Positions 19,876 through 27,727 of a DNA stretch of 64,000 bases are shown here, piece after piece (the stretch's first letter is position 1; each line of letters opens with the position of its first letter). Origin of the DNA: Bacteroides zoogleoformans (GTDB lineage Bacteria; Bacteroidota; Bacteroidia; Bacteroidales; Bacteroidaceae); contig NZ_CP027231.1 in NCBI RefSeq assembly GCF_002998435.1, positions 3,079,001 through 3,143,000 of the forward strand. The letters are read 5' to 3'. Both the position numbers and the translations under genes were made by a program. Under the pieces are notes generated by a model, which did no database searches, was not told the DNA's origin, and was given only the letters and a program-made list of their open reading frames with translations.

Positions 19876-20663
19876 ATGCAGTCAAGACAACTTAACAGAA
19901 GACAGTATTTCTATGAACTTGCAACTACAAGCGAGAAGTATTTCATTCCTTACATCCAACGGTACAAGCAGGTGGAAAAAGGAATGAAAGTGTTGGAAAT
20001 AGGTTGTGGAGACGGTGGAAACCTCCTACCTTTCTCATGCATGGGTTGCGATGTCGTGGGCGTGGACATGGCAGAGGGACGGATAAAGGGCGCAAGAAAG
20101 TTCTTCCAAGAGAATGGAGCAAAAGGGCGTTTCATTGCTTCCGATGTATTCCTGTTGGAGAAACTCAAGCATCAATTCGACTTGATTGTCTGCCATGATG
20201 TGATAGAACATATTGACGATAAGGAGGGATTTATGTATAAATGTAAACAATTGTTAAAAATAGGGGGGGGGTGATTTTTATGTCCTTTCCTGCTTGGCAG
20301 ATGCCATTCGGTGGACATCAGCAGATATGCAGAAGCCGCTTCCTATCGCATCTGCCTTTCTTCCACCTGCTTCCAACCGCATTGTATGAGCGGATATTAA
20401 GGGCTTGGAAAGAGGATGAAGGGTGTGTCAGGGAATTGCTGAATATCAAGCGAACCAAATGTCCGATAGAATTATTTGAAAGCACGATGAGAAAAGAAGG
20501 TTTTGAAGCCATTGACAGAACATTCTATTTCATCAATCCTCATTATGAGGTGAAATACCACTTGCGTCCCCGAAAATTATGTGCCGTGATTGGAGCAATT
20601 CCATATATCCGCAATTTCTTTACAACGTCGTGTTTCTATTTTTTAAGGTCGGCAGGAGAGTAG
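19876..20663 (+). pseudogene. SAM-dependent methyltransferase gene interrupted at a G9 tract (possibly phase-variable)
   Basis: Two frames together make one class I methyltransferase. The first part (19876 onward, MQSRQLNRRQYFYEL) has motif I VLEIGCGDGGN, motif II VVGVDMA, the acidic loop ASDVF and post-motif FDLIVCHDVIEHIDD. It then reads LLKIGGG-stop at nine consecutive G (20263-20271). Shifting the frame at the run continues smoothly as VIFMSFPAWQMPFGGHQQI and on to a C-terminus at 20663. A G7 or G10 tract would restore one frame of about 262 residues. This is either slipped-strand phase variation or a sequencing/assembly homopolymer error; see findings. A -7-like box TATCTTTG lies at 19840-19847. 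The substrate is unknown; small molecules, lipids or surface glycans are all possible. Confidence 0.82.
20263..20271 (+). repeat. Homopolymer G9 inside the methyltransferase reading frame
   Basis: Nine consecutive G fall between motif-bearing halves of the methyltransferase. A tract of 9 gives a stop (GGG GGG GGG TGA). Tracts of 7 or 10 keep the frame open into VIFMSFPAW. Confidence 0.95.
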
Positions 20664-20700
20664 TCTTTCTTATGTCCAATGCCAACTTCTTTTTTCTTGA

Positions 20701-20890
20701 TTTGGAAGAAACAATGACAAACCTTTCTATTTCAATAATCCGCATATTACTGCCTCATGGCAGGTGGCCGATTTTCTGTGGTTTACATCGTATAGCCTTA
20801 ATAATCAAGCCCAATTGCGTAAAACTGCCGATTTCATGCAAATATTACAGCAATTTTCTGTATGTTTGCCTTTGACTAAAACGAGAAATC
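20701..20890 (+). pseudogene. Unidentified gene fragment
   Basis: After an in-frame stop at 20698-20700 this frame is open for 71 codons and reads like a real C-terminal piece (NNPHITASWQVADFLWF, NNQAQLRKTADFMQILQQF) before running into the ATPase start. There is no start codon and I cannot name the family. It is most likely the remains of a gene once located between the methyltransferase and the ATPase. A -7-like TATGTTTG at 20860-20867 lies inside it and may serve the ATPase gene. Confidence 0.35.
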
Positions 20891-21718
20891 ATGGAGGTAC
20901 AAGCCAATTACATTAAGCGCATCGAGATACACGGATTGTGGCATCGGTATGATATTGCGTGGGAACTGCGTCCCGATGTCAATATTCTGTCAGGTATCAA
21001 CGGGGTGGGGAAGACAACCATCCTGAACCGTGCGGTCAATTATCTGGAGCAGACGTCGGGGGCTGTGAAAAGTGACGAGAAAAACGGTGTGAGAGTGTTT
21101 TTCGATAATCCGGAAGCTACGTTTATCCCCTACGATGTAATTCGCAGTTACGACCGGCCGCTTGTGATGGGCGACTTCACTGCCCGTATGGCCGATGCCA
21201 ATGTCAGGTCGGAATTGGATTGGCAGCTTTATCTGCTTCAGCGTCGCTATCTGGACTATCAGGTGAATATAGGCAATAAAATGATAGAATTGCTCAGTGG
21301 TGATGAGAAACAGCGCGGCATGGCTTCTTTGCTTTCTCTGCCCAAACGTAAGTTTCAGGATATGATTGATGGCCTCTTCAGCTATACCCACAAGAAGATA
21401 GATCGCAAGAGCAACGACATCGTGTTCTATCAGGATGATGAACGCCTTTTGCCCTACAAACTTTCTTCCGGCGAGAAGCAGATGCTTGTCATCTTGCTGA
21501 CCGTCTTGGTGAGCGACGGCAATCATTGCGTTCTTTTCATGGATGAGCCGGAAGCCTCCCTGCACATAGAATGGCAGCAAAAGCTCATCGGCATGATACG
21601 CGGCTTGAACCCCAATATCCAAGTTATTCTCTCCACCCATTCTCCTGCCGTCATCATGGAAGGATGGCTGGATGCGGTGACGGAGGTTGAGGATATTTCA
21701 ACAGCGGTCAATGCTTAA
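20891..21718 (+). CDS. AAA_21/ABC-type ATPase, first gene of an ATPase + DUF4435 pair
   Basis: A soluble ATPase of 275 residues with the head-domain layout of SMC/Rad50/OLD-like enzymes but no long coiled coil. Walker A is GINGVGKT (residues 35-42), the signature is LSSGEKQML, Walker B is HCVLFMDEPEAS and the switch His sits in ILSTHSPAVIMEG. The 120-residue helical insert between Walker A and the signature is short. A DUF4435 gene begins 31 bp later in the same direction. Small ATPases paired with a DUF4435/TOPRIM partner are the hallmark of PARIS (AriA-AriB) and related OLD-type systems, so a defence role is plausible. The pair could equally be a housekeeping DNA-repair relative conserved in Bacteroides. 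Confidence 0.85.
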   Translation: MEVQANYIKRIEIHGLWHRYDIAWELRPDVNILSGINGVGKTTILNRAVNYLEQTSGAVKSDEKNGVRVFFDNPEATFIPYDVIRSYDRPLVMGDFTARMADANVRSELDWQLYLLQRRYLDYQVNIGNKMIELLSGDEKQRGMASLLSLPKRKFQDMIDGLFSYTHKKIDRKSNDIVFYQDDERLLPYKLSSGEKQMLVILLTVLVSDGNHCVLFMDEPEASLHIEWQQKLIGMIRGLNPNIQVILSTHSPAVIMEGWLDAVTEVEDISTAVNA

Positions 21719-21749
21719 CCGCTTAACTGACTCCTAATCTTTTTTTCAC

Positions 21750-22769
21750 ATGGCCACTTCTTTACGACATAATCTGACTTCCGCTTATTTGGATGCCGCT
21801 CACAAGTTTGCACCCAAGGGCGCGCGCAGGCGCATCGTGGCGTATGTGGAGAGCTATGATGACATCGCCTTTTGGCGAACGCTGCTATCCGAGTTTGAAA
21901 ACGAGGAATGCTATTTTCAAGTAATGCTTCCTTCTGCCACCTCTCTGACCAAAGGGAAGAAGATGGTGCTGATGAATGCTTTGAACACGGCAGAGCTGGG
22001 GCGTAGCCTGATAGCTTGTGTAGATAGCGATTACGATTTTCTGTTGCAAGGTGCCACCCGGGTGTCTCATAATATTAATAAGAATCCCTACATTTTTCAG
22101 ACCTATGGCTATGCCATCGAGAACTTCCACTGCTTTGCAGACAGTCTTCATGAGGTTTGCGTGCAAGCAACGCTGAACGACCGCCATGTCTTGGACTTCC
22201 CCGCTTTCCTGAAACGCTATTCGCAGATAGCCTATCCGTTGTTTTTATGGAACATCTGGTTCTATCGCAAGCACGACCTGCACACCTTTCCTATGTACGA
22301 ATTCAATGCATGCGTACGTTTGCAGGAGATAAACCTGCGTCATCCTTATCGCAGTTTGGACGAGATGAGGCAGAGAGTGTCGGCCAAGCTTGCCGAGCTG
22401 CAATCCCGTTTTCCGCAACACATCGAACCGGTGGAACAACTAAGCAAGGAATTGGAGCGTCTGGGCTTGACGCCCGACAACACCTATCTCTATATTCAGG
22501 GGCATCATATCATGGATTCCGTGGTACTGAAAATCCTCGTTCCGGTATGTACGATGTTGCGCCGCGAGCGTGAGCAGGAGATTAAGCGGCTGGCCGAACA
22601 CAACGAGCAGTTCCGCAACGAGTTGACGGGATATGAGAACTGTCTGGTCAATGTAGCCGTGATGCTGAAGAAAAACTACGCTTACAAAAATTTATATCTC
22701 TACCGGTGGTTGAAAGAGGATATCAGGGAGTTTATAGAACACGCCTCCGATGCCGGCAGACGGAGATAG
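21750..22769 (+). CDS. DUF4435 protein (TOPRIM-like), partner of the upstream ATPase
   Basis: A protein of 339 residues. The N-terminal half carries the TOPRIM-type acidic signature expected of DUF4435: a Glu in VAYVESYDDIAFW and the pair in LIACVDSDYDFLL. This layout is used by OLD and AriB nucleases to bind metal. The middle continues with YAIENFHCFADSL, typical of DUF4435. The C-terminal half is helical and charged, with a possible coiled coil around EREQEIKRLAEHNEQF. No signal or membrane segment. It is translationally close to the ATPase gene. Inference: the ATPase controls this putative nuclease. No anti-restriction trigger or other defence gene is beside it. Confidence 0.83.
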   Translation: MATSLRHNLTSAYLDAAHKFAPKGARRRIVAYVESYDDIAFWRTLLSEFENEECYFQVMLPSATSLTKGKKMVLMNALNTAELGRSLIACVDSDYDFLLQGATRVSHNINKNPYIFQTYGYAIENFHCFADSLHEVCVQATLNDRHVLDFPAFLKRYSQIAYPLFLWNIWFYRKHDLHTFPMYEFNACVRLQEINLRHPYRSLDEMRQRVSAKLAELQSRFPQHIEPVEQLSKELERLGLTPDNTYLYIQGHHIMDSVVLKILVPVCTMLRREREQEIKRLAEHNEQFRNELTGYENCLVNVAVMLKKNYAYKNLYLYRWLKEDIREFIEHASDAGRRR

Positions 22770-22807
22770 AAGGCTTCTTATGATGAAAATCCGTAAGTTC
22801 GGATAAG

Positions 22808-24259
22808 TCAGCCGCGTTTCCAGAAGTCGGGAGTGAAGAGCAGCAATACGGTGAATAGCTCCAGGCGCCCAAGCAGCATAAGCAGGGCCGATAACCACTT
22901 GGCGGCATCGGGCAACGCGTTCCACGAAAAGGCCGGTCCGAAAGCTCCCAGTCCGGGACCCGTATTGCCGATGCTCGATATAGCCACGCCTATCGATTCG
23001 GTCAGCGGTATGTCCATGCCCATCAATATCAGTATGCTGGCAAAGGTTATCAGAAAGATCAGAAAGGTGAAAGCAAGTACGGTAGATTGCAGTGTAGGGG
23101 CAACCACTTGCTTGTTTACCCTTATCGGCAACACGGCGTTGGGGTGCAGCAACCGCTTGAATTCATTCTTCATCACACGGCTCAGAATGACCATGCGGAT
23201 GCACTTCATGCCTCCCGAGGTGCTGCCTGCACATGCGCCTATCAGCATCAACAAGGGCATCACTCCCCATGCCAATGCAGGCCATGTCATGTAGTCGTTG
23301 GTAGAAAAACCGGTGGAGGTCTGGATGGATATCACTTGGAAAAGCGAGGTGCGGAAAGTCGTTTCTGCATCCAAAGGCGTTTTCAGGTATAGAATCGCGG
23401 CGACAGACAGCGTGAAGCCTGCGATGCACCAGAAGTAGAACCGCAGTTCGGCGTCGTAGAGCATTTTCTTGAAATGTCCGGTGATAAACAGTAGTATCAG
23501 TGTGAAGTTGATGCCGGAAATAAACATGAATAGCGACAACACATATTCTATATAGGGCGAATTGTAGTAGGCTATACTTGCCGTCCGCGTGGAGAAGCCC
23601 CCCGTACCGGTGGCGGCAAAAGCATGGCAGATGCTGTCGAACCAACTCATGCCTCCCACGGCAAGCAGGAGCGTGGCAATCAGGGTCAGGCCCGTATAGA
23701 GGCTCCATATCCAGCGTGCGGTGATGCCGATGCGGGGGTGCACCTTGTCGTGGGTGGGGCCGCTGGCTTCGGCAGCGAATACTTGTACGCCGTTGATGCC
23801 GAAGATGGGCAATACGGCGATGGTGAACAAGATGATGCCCAGTCCGCCTATCCACTGCGTCATGCTGCGCCAGAACAGCAGTCCGTGGGGCAATGCTTCC
23901 ACCTTATCCAGAATGGTGGCTCCCGTGCTGCTTACGCCGGACATGGTTTCGAAGAATGCATTCGTGATGTCGGGTATGTATCCGCTCAGATAGAAGGGCA
24001 ACATGCCGAAGATGGAAAAAATGACCCAAGCCAATGATACAATCAGGTATCCGTCACGGCGTGTCAGTTGACGTTCGGCATTTCTCCCTGCAAGTACCAG
24101 TATGATACCTGCACCGGTGGTGATGCAGGCCGTATAGAGGAATGCCCGCAAATCATTTTCGCCGTAAAACAACGATACGCCTGCGCACAGCAACATCATG
24201 GCGGTCTCTATCAGTAGCAGATCGCCCAGCACTTTGCATATCATCTTCTTGTGTACCAT
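22808..24259 (-). CDS. trkH: Potassium uptake transporter TrkH/KtrB
   Basis: An inner-membrane K+-translocating subunit of 483 residues with about ten hydrophobic segments arranged as four M1-P-M2 repeats. Selectivity-filter-like loops include SGVSSTGATIL, ATGTGGFSTR, STGFSTNDYM and SIGNTGPGLG, each with the conserved Gly. It is the last gene of dxs-trkA-trkH, 42 bp after trkA, and works with TrkA, which gates it by nucleotide binding. Confidence 0.95.
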   Translation of the reverse strand: MVHKKMICKVLGDLLLIETAMMLLCAGVSLFYGENDLRAFLYTACITTGAGIILVLAGRNAERQLTRRDGYLIVSLAWVIFSIFGMLPFYLSGYIPDITNAFFETMSGVSSTGATILDKVEALPHGLLFWRSMTQWIGGLGIILFTIAVLPIFGINGVQVFAAEASGPTHDKVHPRIGITARWIWSLYTGLTLIATLLLAVGGMSWFDSICHAFAATGTGGFSTRTASIAYYNSPYIEYVLSLFMFISGINFTLILLFITGHFKKMLYDAELRFYFWCIAGFTLSVAAILYLKTPLDAETTFRTSLFQVISIQTSTGFSTNDYMTWPALAWGVMPLLMLIGACAGSTSGGMKCIRMVILSRVMKNEFKRLLHPNAVLPIRVNKQVVAPTLQSTVLAFTFLIFLITFASILILMGMDIPLTESIGVAISSIGNTGPGLGAFGPAFSWNALPDAAKWLSALLMLLGRLELFTVLLLFTPDFWKRG

Positions 24260-24301
24260 AACGTTTTTATAGGCGGCATGCCCTTATCGCGGCATGCTTC
24301 T

Positions 24302-25642
24302 TTAGCTGAAGTATTTTTCAATTTTCTTAATCATCATGCTCAGGCAGAATACCACTACATGGTCGCCCGGTTTTATCTCTGTGTTACCCGTCACGACCAC
24401 ACCCTCGCCGTTTCTGATTAGTCCGCCTATGGTGGTTCCTTTCGGCAAGCCGAGGTCTTTCACCGGATGCTTGGTTATTTTTGAACCTTCTTTCACCGTG
24501 AACTCCGCCACGTCAGCATTGGCGAAAGTAAGACTTTTTACGTTGCTCACGTCTGCATCCAGCATCATCTGATAGATGTGGCTGGCGGCAATCATTTTCT
24601 TGTTGATGACGGTGCCGATGTCCAGACTCTCCGCCATGCCGATGTAGTCGATGTTCTCTACCTCCGCTACGGTCTTGCTCACACCCATGCGTTTAGCTGC
24701 AAGGCAGGCAAGGATGTTGGTCTCGGAGTTCCCCGTCAGGGCCACAAAAGCCTCTGTGCTGGCCAAGCCTTCTTCGAGGAGTAAATCCATGTCGCGCCCG
24801 TCTCCGTTGATAATCATGGTCTTGTCGTCCAGCAATTCCGTCAGGCGGTTGCAGCGGGACAGGTCGTTTTCCACAATCTTCACCTGCATGTAGTCGGGCA
24901 CATACTGTGCGGTGCGCACGGCGATTCGGCTGCCTCCCATGACCATCACGTTGCGCACGTCGGCATAATCTTCCTTGCCGGTTATTTTGCGGATGTAAGG
25001 AATGTATTTCCGGGTGGTGGTGAAGTAAACGATGTCATACAGCTTGATGGTGTCGTTGCCTCGCGGGATGAGGGTCTCGTTGCCGCGTTTAATGGCTACT
25101 ATGTGATAGGGTAGTCCCGAGTCTCCCAATTCGTAAAGAGGGATGTCCAGTATCTCAGCTTTTTCGCGCATCTTGGCGCCGATAAGAATGAGGGCTCCTC
25201 CGCAAAACTCCCACCATTGGCGTATCCAGCTCATGCGGATGGATGATACGATTTCCTTGGCGGCAAGCATTTCGGGATAAATCAGCGAATCTACTCCGAG
25301 CTTCTTGAAGAACTCCTTGTTTTTGGGCAACAGATATTCGTAGTTGTCAATACGCGCCACGGTCTTTTTGGCACCCAGATTGGTTGCCAGCATGCAGGCC
25401 GTCATGTTCCGGCTCTCATCCGGAGTGACGGCAATGAACAAGTCGGCCTCACCCGTGCCTACTTCTTTTAATCCTTTTATGGAAGTAGGCGATGTGGCGA
25501 CGGTCATCAAGTCAAAGTTGGAATTGAGTGTACTCAACCTCTCTTCGTTGTCGTCCATCAGGATGATGTCCTGCTTTTCGCGTGACAGCAGTTTGGCCAA
25601 GTGTGTGCCCACTGCGCCTGCACCTGCAATGATTATCTTCAC
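24302..25642 (-). CDS. trkA: Trk potassium transporter regulatory subunit TrkA
   Basis: A cytosolic gating protein of 446 residues with two RCK repeats. The first Rossmann fold starts MKIIIAGAGAVGTHLAKLL with the NAD-binding GxGxxG and an acidic strand end (ILMDDNEERL). The second starts VRNVMVMGGSRIAVRTAQ. Each is followed by a TrkA-C domain (for example EFTVKEGSKITKHPVKDLGL). It lies 4 bp after dxs and directly upstream of trkH, so the three genes form one transcript. Confidence 0.95.
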   Translation of the reverse strand: MKIIIAGAGAVGTHLAKLLSREKQDIILMDDNEERLSTLNSNFDLMTVATSPTSIKGLKEVGTGEADLFIAVTPDESRNMTACMLATNLGAKKTVARIDNYEYLLPKNKEFFKKLGVDSLIYPEMLAAKEIVSSIRMSWIRQWWEFCGGALILIGAKMREKAEILDIPLYELGDSGLPYHIVAIKRGNETLIPRGNDTIKLYDIVYFTTTRKYIPYIRKITGKEDYADVRNVMVMGGSRIAVRTAQYVPDYMQVKIVENDLSRCNRLTELLDDKTMIINGDGRDMDLLLEEGLASTEAFVALTGNSETNILACLAAKRMGVSKTVAEVENIDYIGMAESLDIGTVINKKMIAASHIYQMMLDADVSNVKSLTFANADVAEFTVKEGSKITKHPVKDLGLPKGTTIGGLIRNGEGVVVTGNTEIKPGDHVVVFCLSMMIKKIEKYFS

Positions 25643-25646
25643 AATT

Positions 25647-27551
25647 CTATCTCTTAATTAATTCTTTATAGATATCTTCCTCGTCCATTTTGCACAGATG
25701 ATACAGTTCTTGCACCGTGCCGTGCTCTATGAACGTGTCGGGCACGCCGATTCGTTCTACCTGCGGGGTGTAGCCATGGTCGGCCATGAACTCCAGTACC
25801 GCACTGCCCATGCCGCCCGTTCGTATGCCGTCTTCCACGGTGATGATGCGCCGGAATTTGCTTCCCGCCTCGTGCAGTAAGTCTTCGTCTATAGGTTTGA
25901 GAAAACGCAGGTCATAGTGTGCAATGGAGAGGTCGGTCTCTCTCTCGGCACGTCCGATTGCACGTGCGGCGACATTGCCTATCGGCCCCAGGCTGATGAC
26001 GGCAAGCTCTTTTCCTTCCTTCAGCTTGCGCCCTTTGCCTACGGGGATTTCTTCCAGCGGACAGCGCCAGTGGGGCAATACGCCGCGCCCGCGTGGATAG
26101 CGGATGACGAACGGCCCCTTGTCCGGCAGTTGCGCCGTGTACATCAATCGTCGCAACTCGTGCTCGTCCATGGGCGAAGAGATGGTCAGGTTGGGGATGG
26201 GGCGGAAATAGGCGAGGTCGAAAACCCCGTGGTGTGTAGGTCCGTCTTCGCCTACCAGTCCGGCACGGTCAAGGCAGAGAACTACGGGGAGTCTCGGTAG
26301 GGCAATGTCATGAATTACGTTGTCGTAAGCCCGTTGCATGAAAGAGGAGTAGATGTTGCAAAAAGGTTGCAATCCCTCTTTGGCCATTCCGCCGGAGAAA
26401 GTGGCGGCATGCCCTTCGGCGATACCCACATCGAAAGCACGATGGGGCATGGCTTCCATCAGCTTGTTCATGGAGCAACCCGTGGGCATGGCGGGAGTGA
26501 CGCCCACAATCTTCGGGTTTTGTCCGGCCAGTTCTACCAACGTTTCGCCGAACACGTCTTGAAAGCGTGGGGGAAGGTTGGCGTTATCCGTGGTGATACG
26601 TTTGCCTGTCTGCGGGTCGAACTTGCCGGGGGCATGCCAAATGCCCGGATTCTTTTCGGCAGGCTCGAATCCTTTTCCTTTCACGGTGTGCAGGTGCAGT
26701 ATCTTAGGCCCTTTCATCCTTCTGATGTCACGTAGGATGCGCGCGATATTTTTCACGTCGTGCCCGTTCACGGGGCCGAAGTAGCGGATATTCATTCCTT
26801 CGAAAATGTTCTGCTGTTGGGCGGCCATGGACTTCAGGCTGTTGGCAAAGCGGATGAGTGCTTTACGGCGCTCATCGTTCAGGATGCCCATCTTGAACAG
26901 CAGCCTGGAGGTCTTGAAGCGCAACTGGTTGTATCGGTTGCTGGTTGTCAGGTTGAATAGGTATTGTTTCATCCCTCCCACGCTGTGGTCGATGGCCATA
27001 TCATTGTCGTTGAGGATGATGAGCAGATTGTTCGGAGTAGCCGACACATTGTTCAGACCTTCAAATGCCAGCCCGCCGCTCATGCTTCCGTCGCCGATGA
27101 CTGCCACCACATGGCGGTCTTTCTCTCCTTTTTTTTCGGCTGCCACTGCCATGCCGAGGGCCGCCGAGATGGAGTTCGAGGCATGTCCGCAGGTGAAGGT
27201 GTCATATTCGCTTTCTTCCGGTGAAGGGAAGGGGCGAATGCCTTTGAACTTCCGGTTGGTGGAGAAAACGTCGCGGCGGCCGGTCAGTATTTTGTGTCCG
27301 TAGGCCTGATGCCCCACGTCCCACACGATGCGGTCGTAGGGAGTATTGTAAACGTAGTGCAAGGCAACCGTGAGTTCCACTGTGCCCAAAGAGGCGGCGA
27401 AATGTCCCGGATTGCATGAAACTTCCTTGATGATGTCTTGCCGCAACTCATTGCAGACTTCGGGTAGCTGATTGACGCTGAGACGGCGCAAGTCTTCGGG
27501 AGAGTCAATGGCGTTGAGCAAGTTGTATGTTGTCTGTTCCTTTTCCATCAC
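25647..27551 (-). CDS. dxs: 1-deoxy-D-xylulose-5-phosphate synthase
   Basis: A cytosolic thiamine-diphosphate enzyme of 634 residues that joins pyruvate and glyceraldehyde-3-phosphate, the first step of the MEP isoprenoid pathway. Visible landmarks are [28 protein letters not shown], the ThDP motif [16 protein letters not shown] ending in NDNDMAI, and the transketolase C-terminal part with [16 protein letters not shown]. Either of two adjacent ATG codons can start it. A -7-like box (TATTTTTG, minus strand, 27574-27581) lies just upstream, so dxs heads the operon with trkA and trkH. Confidence 0.96.
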   Translation of the reverse strand: MMEKEQTTYNLLNAIDSPEDLRRLSVNQLPEVCNELRQDIIKEVSCNPGHFAASLGTVELTVALHYVYNTPYDRIVWDVGHQAYGHKILTGRRDVFSTNRKFKGIRPFPSPEESEYDTFTCGHASNSISAALGMAVAAEKKGEKDRHVVAVIGDGSMSGGLAFEGLNNVSATPNNLLIILNDNDMAIDHSVGGMKQYLFNLTTSNRYNQLRFKTSRLLFKMGILNDERRKALIRFANSLKSMAAQQQNIFEGMNIRYFGPVNGHDVKNIARILRDIRRMKGPKILHLHTVKGKGFEPAEKNPGIWHAPGKFDPQTGKRITTDNANLPPRFQDVFGETLVELAGQNPKIVGVTPAMPTGCSMNKLMEAMPHRAFDVGIAEGHAATFSGGMAKEGLQPFCNIYSSFMQRAYDNVIHDIALPRLPVVLCLDRAGLVGEDGPTHHGVFDLAYFRPIPNLTISSPMDEHELRRLMYTAQLPDKGPFVIRYPRGRGVLPHWRCPLEEIPVGKGRKLKEGKELAVISLGPIGNVAARAIGRAERETDLSIAHYDLRFLKPIDEDLLHEAGSKFRRIITVEDGIRTGGMGSAVLEFMADHGYTPQVERIGVPDTFIEHGTVQELYHLCKMDEEDIYKELIKR

Positions 27552-27616
27552 TGTTTTGAAAGATTACACTATGCAAAAATAGTAAAAGAAAACAGATGTA
27601 GCGGGGTTTTTATGGG

Positions 27617-27679
27617 AAAAAATCAATCCCCTTGTTCCGGCTCTCCGCTGTTGTAGTTCGGAAGACGGAACAAGGGGAT
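27617..27679 (-). terminator. Intrinsic terminator after the LruC gene
   Basis: A 13-bp perfect stem (27626-27638 with 27667-27679) with a 28-nt loop. On the minus strand it is followed by a T-run (complement of 27617-27622). It lies between the end of the LruC gene and the start of dxs. Confidence 0.75.
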
Positions 27680-27727
27680 GGTTGCACCCTCGGCTTATGA
27701 ATTATAAGTGAAGTCGTTAGGGACTGA

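Noticed and set aside
19511..19987. 158-codon frame between the DUF4091 and methyltransferase genes
   Set aside because: It overlaps the start of the methyltransferase in another frame and has biased, low-complexity composition without motif.
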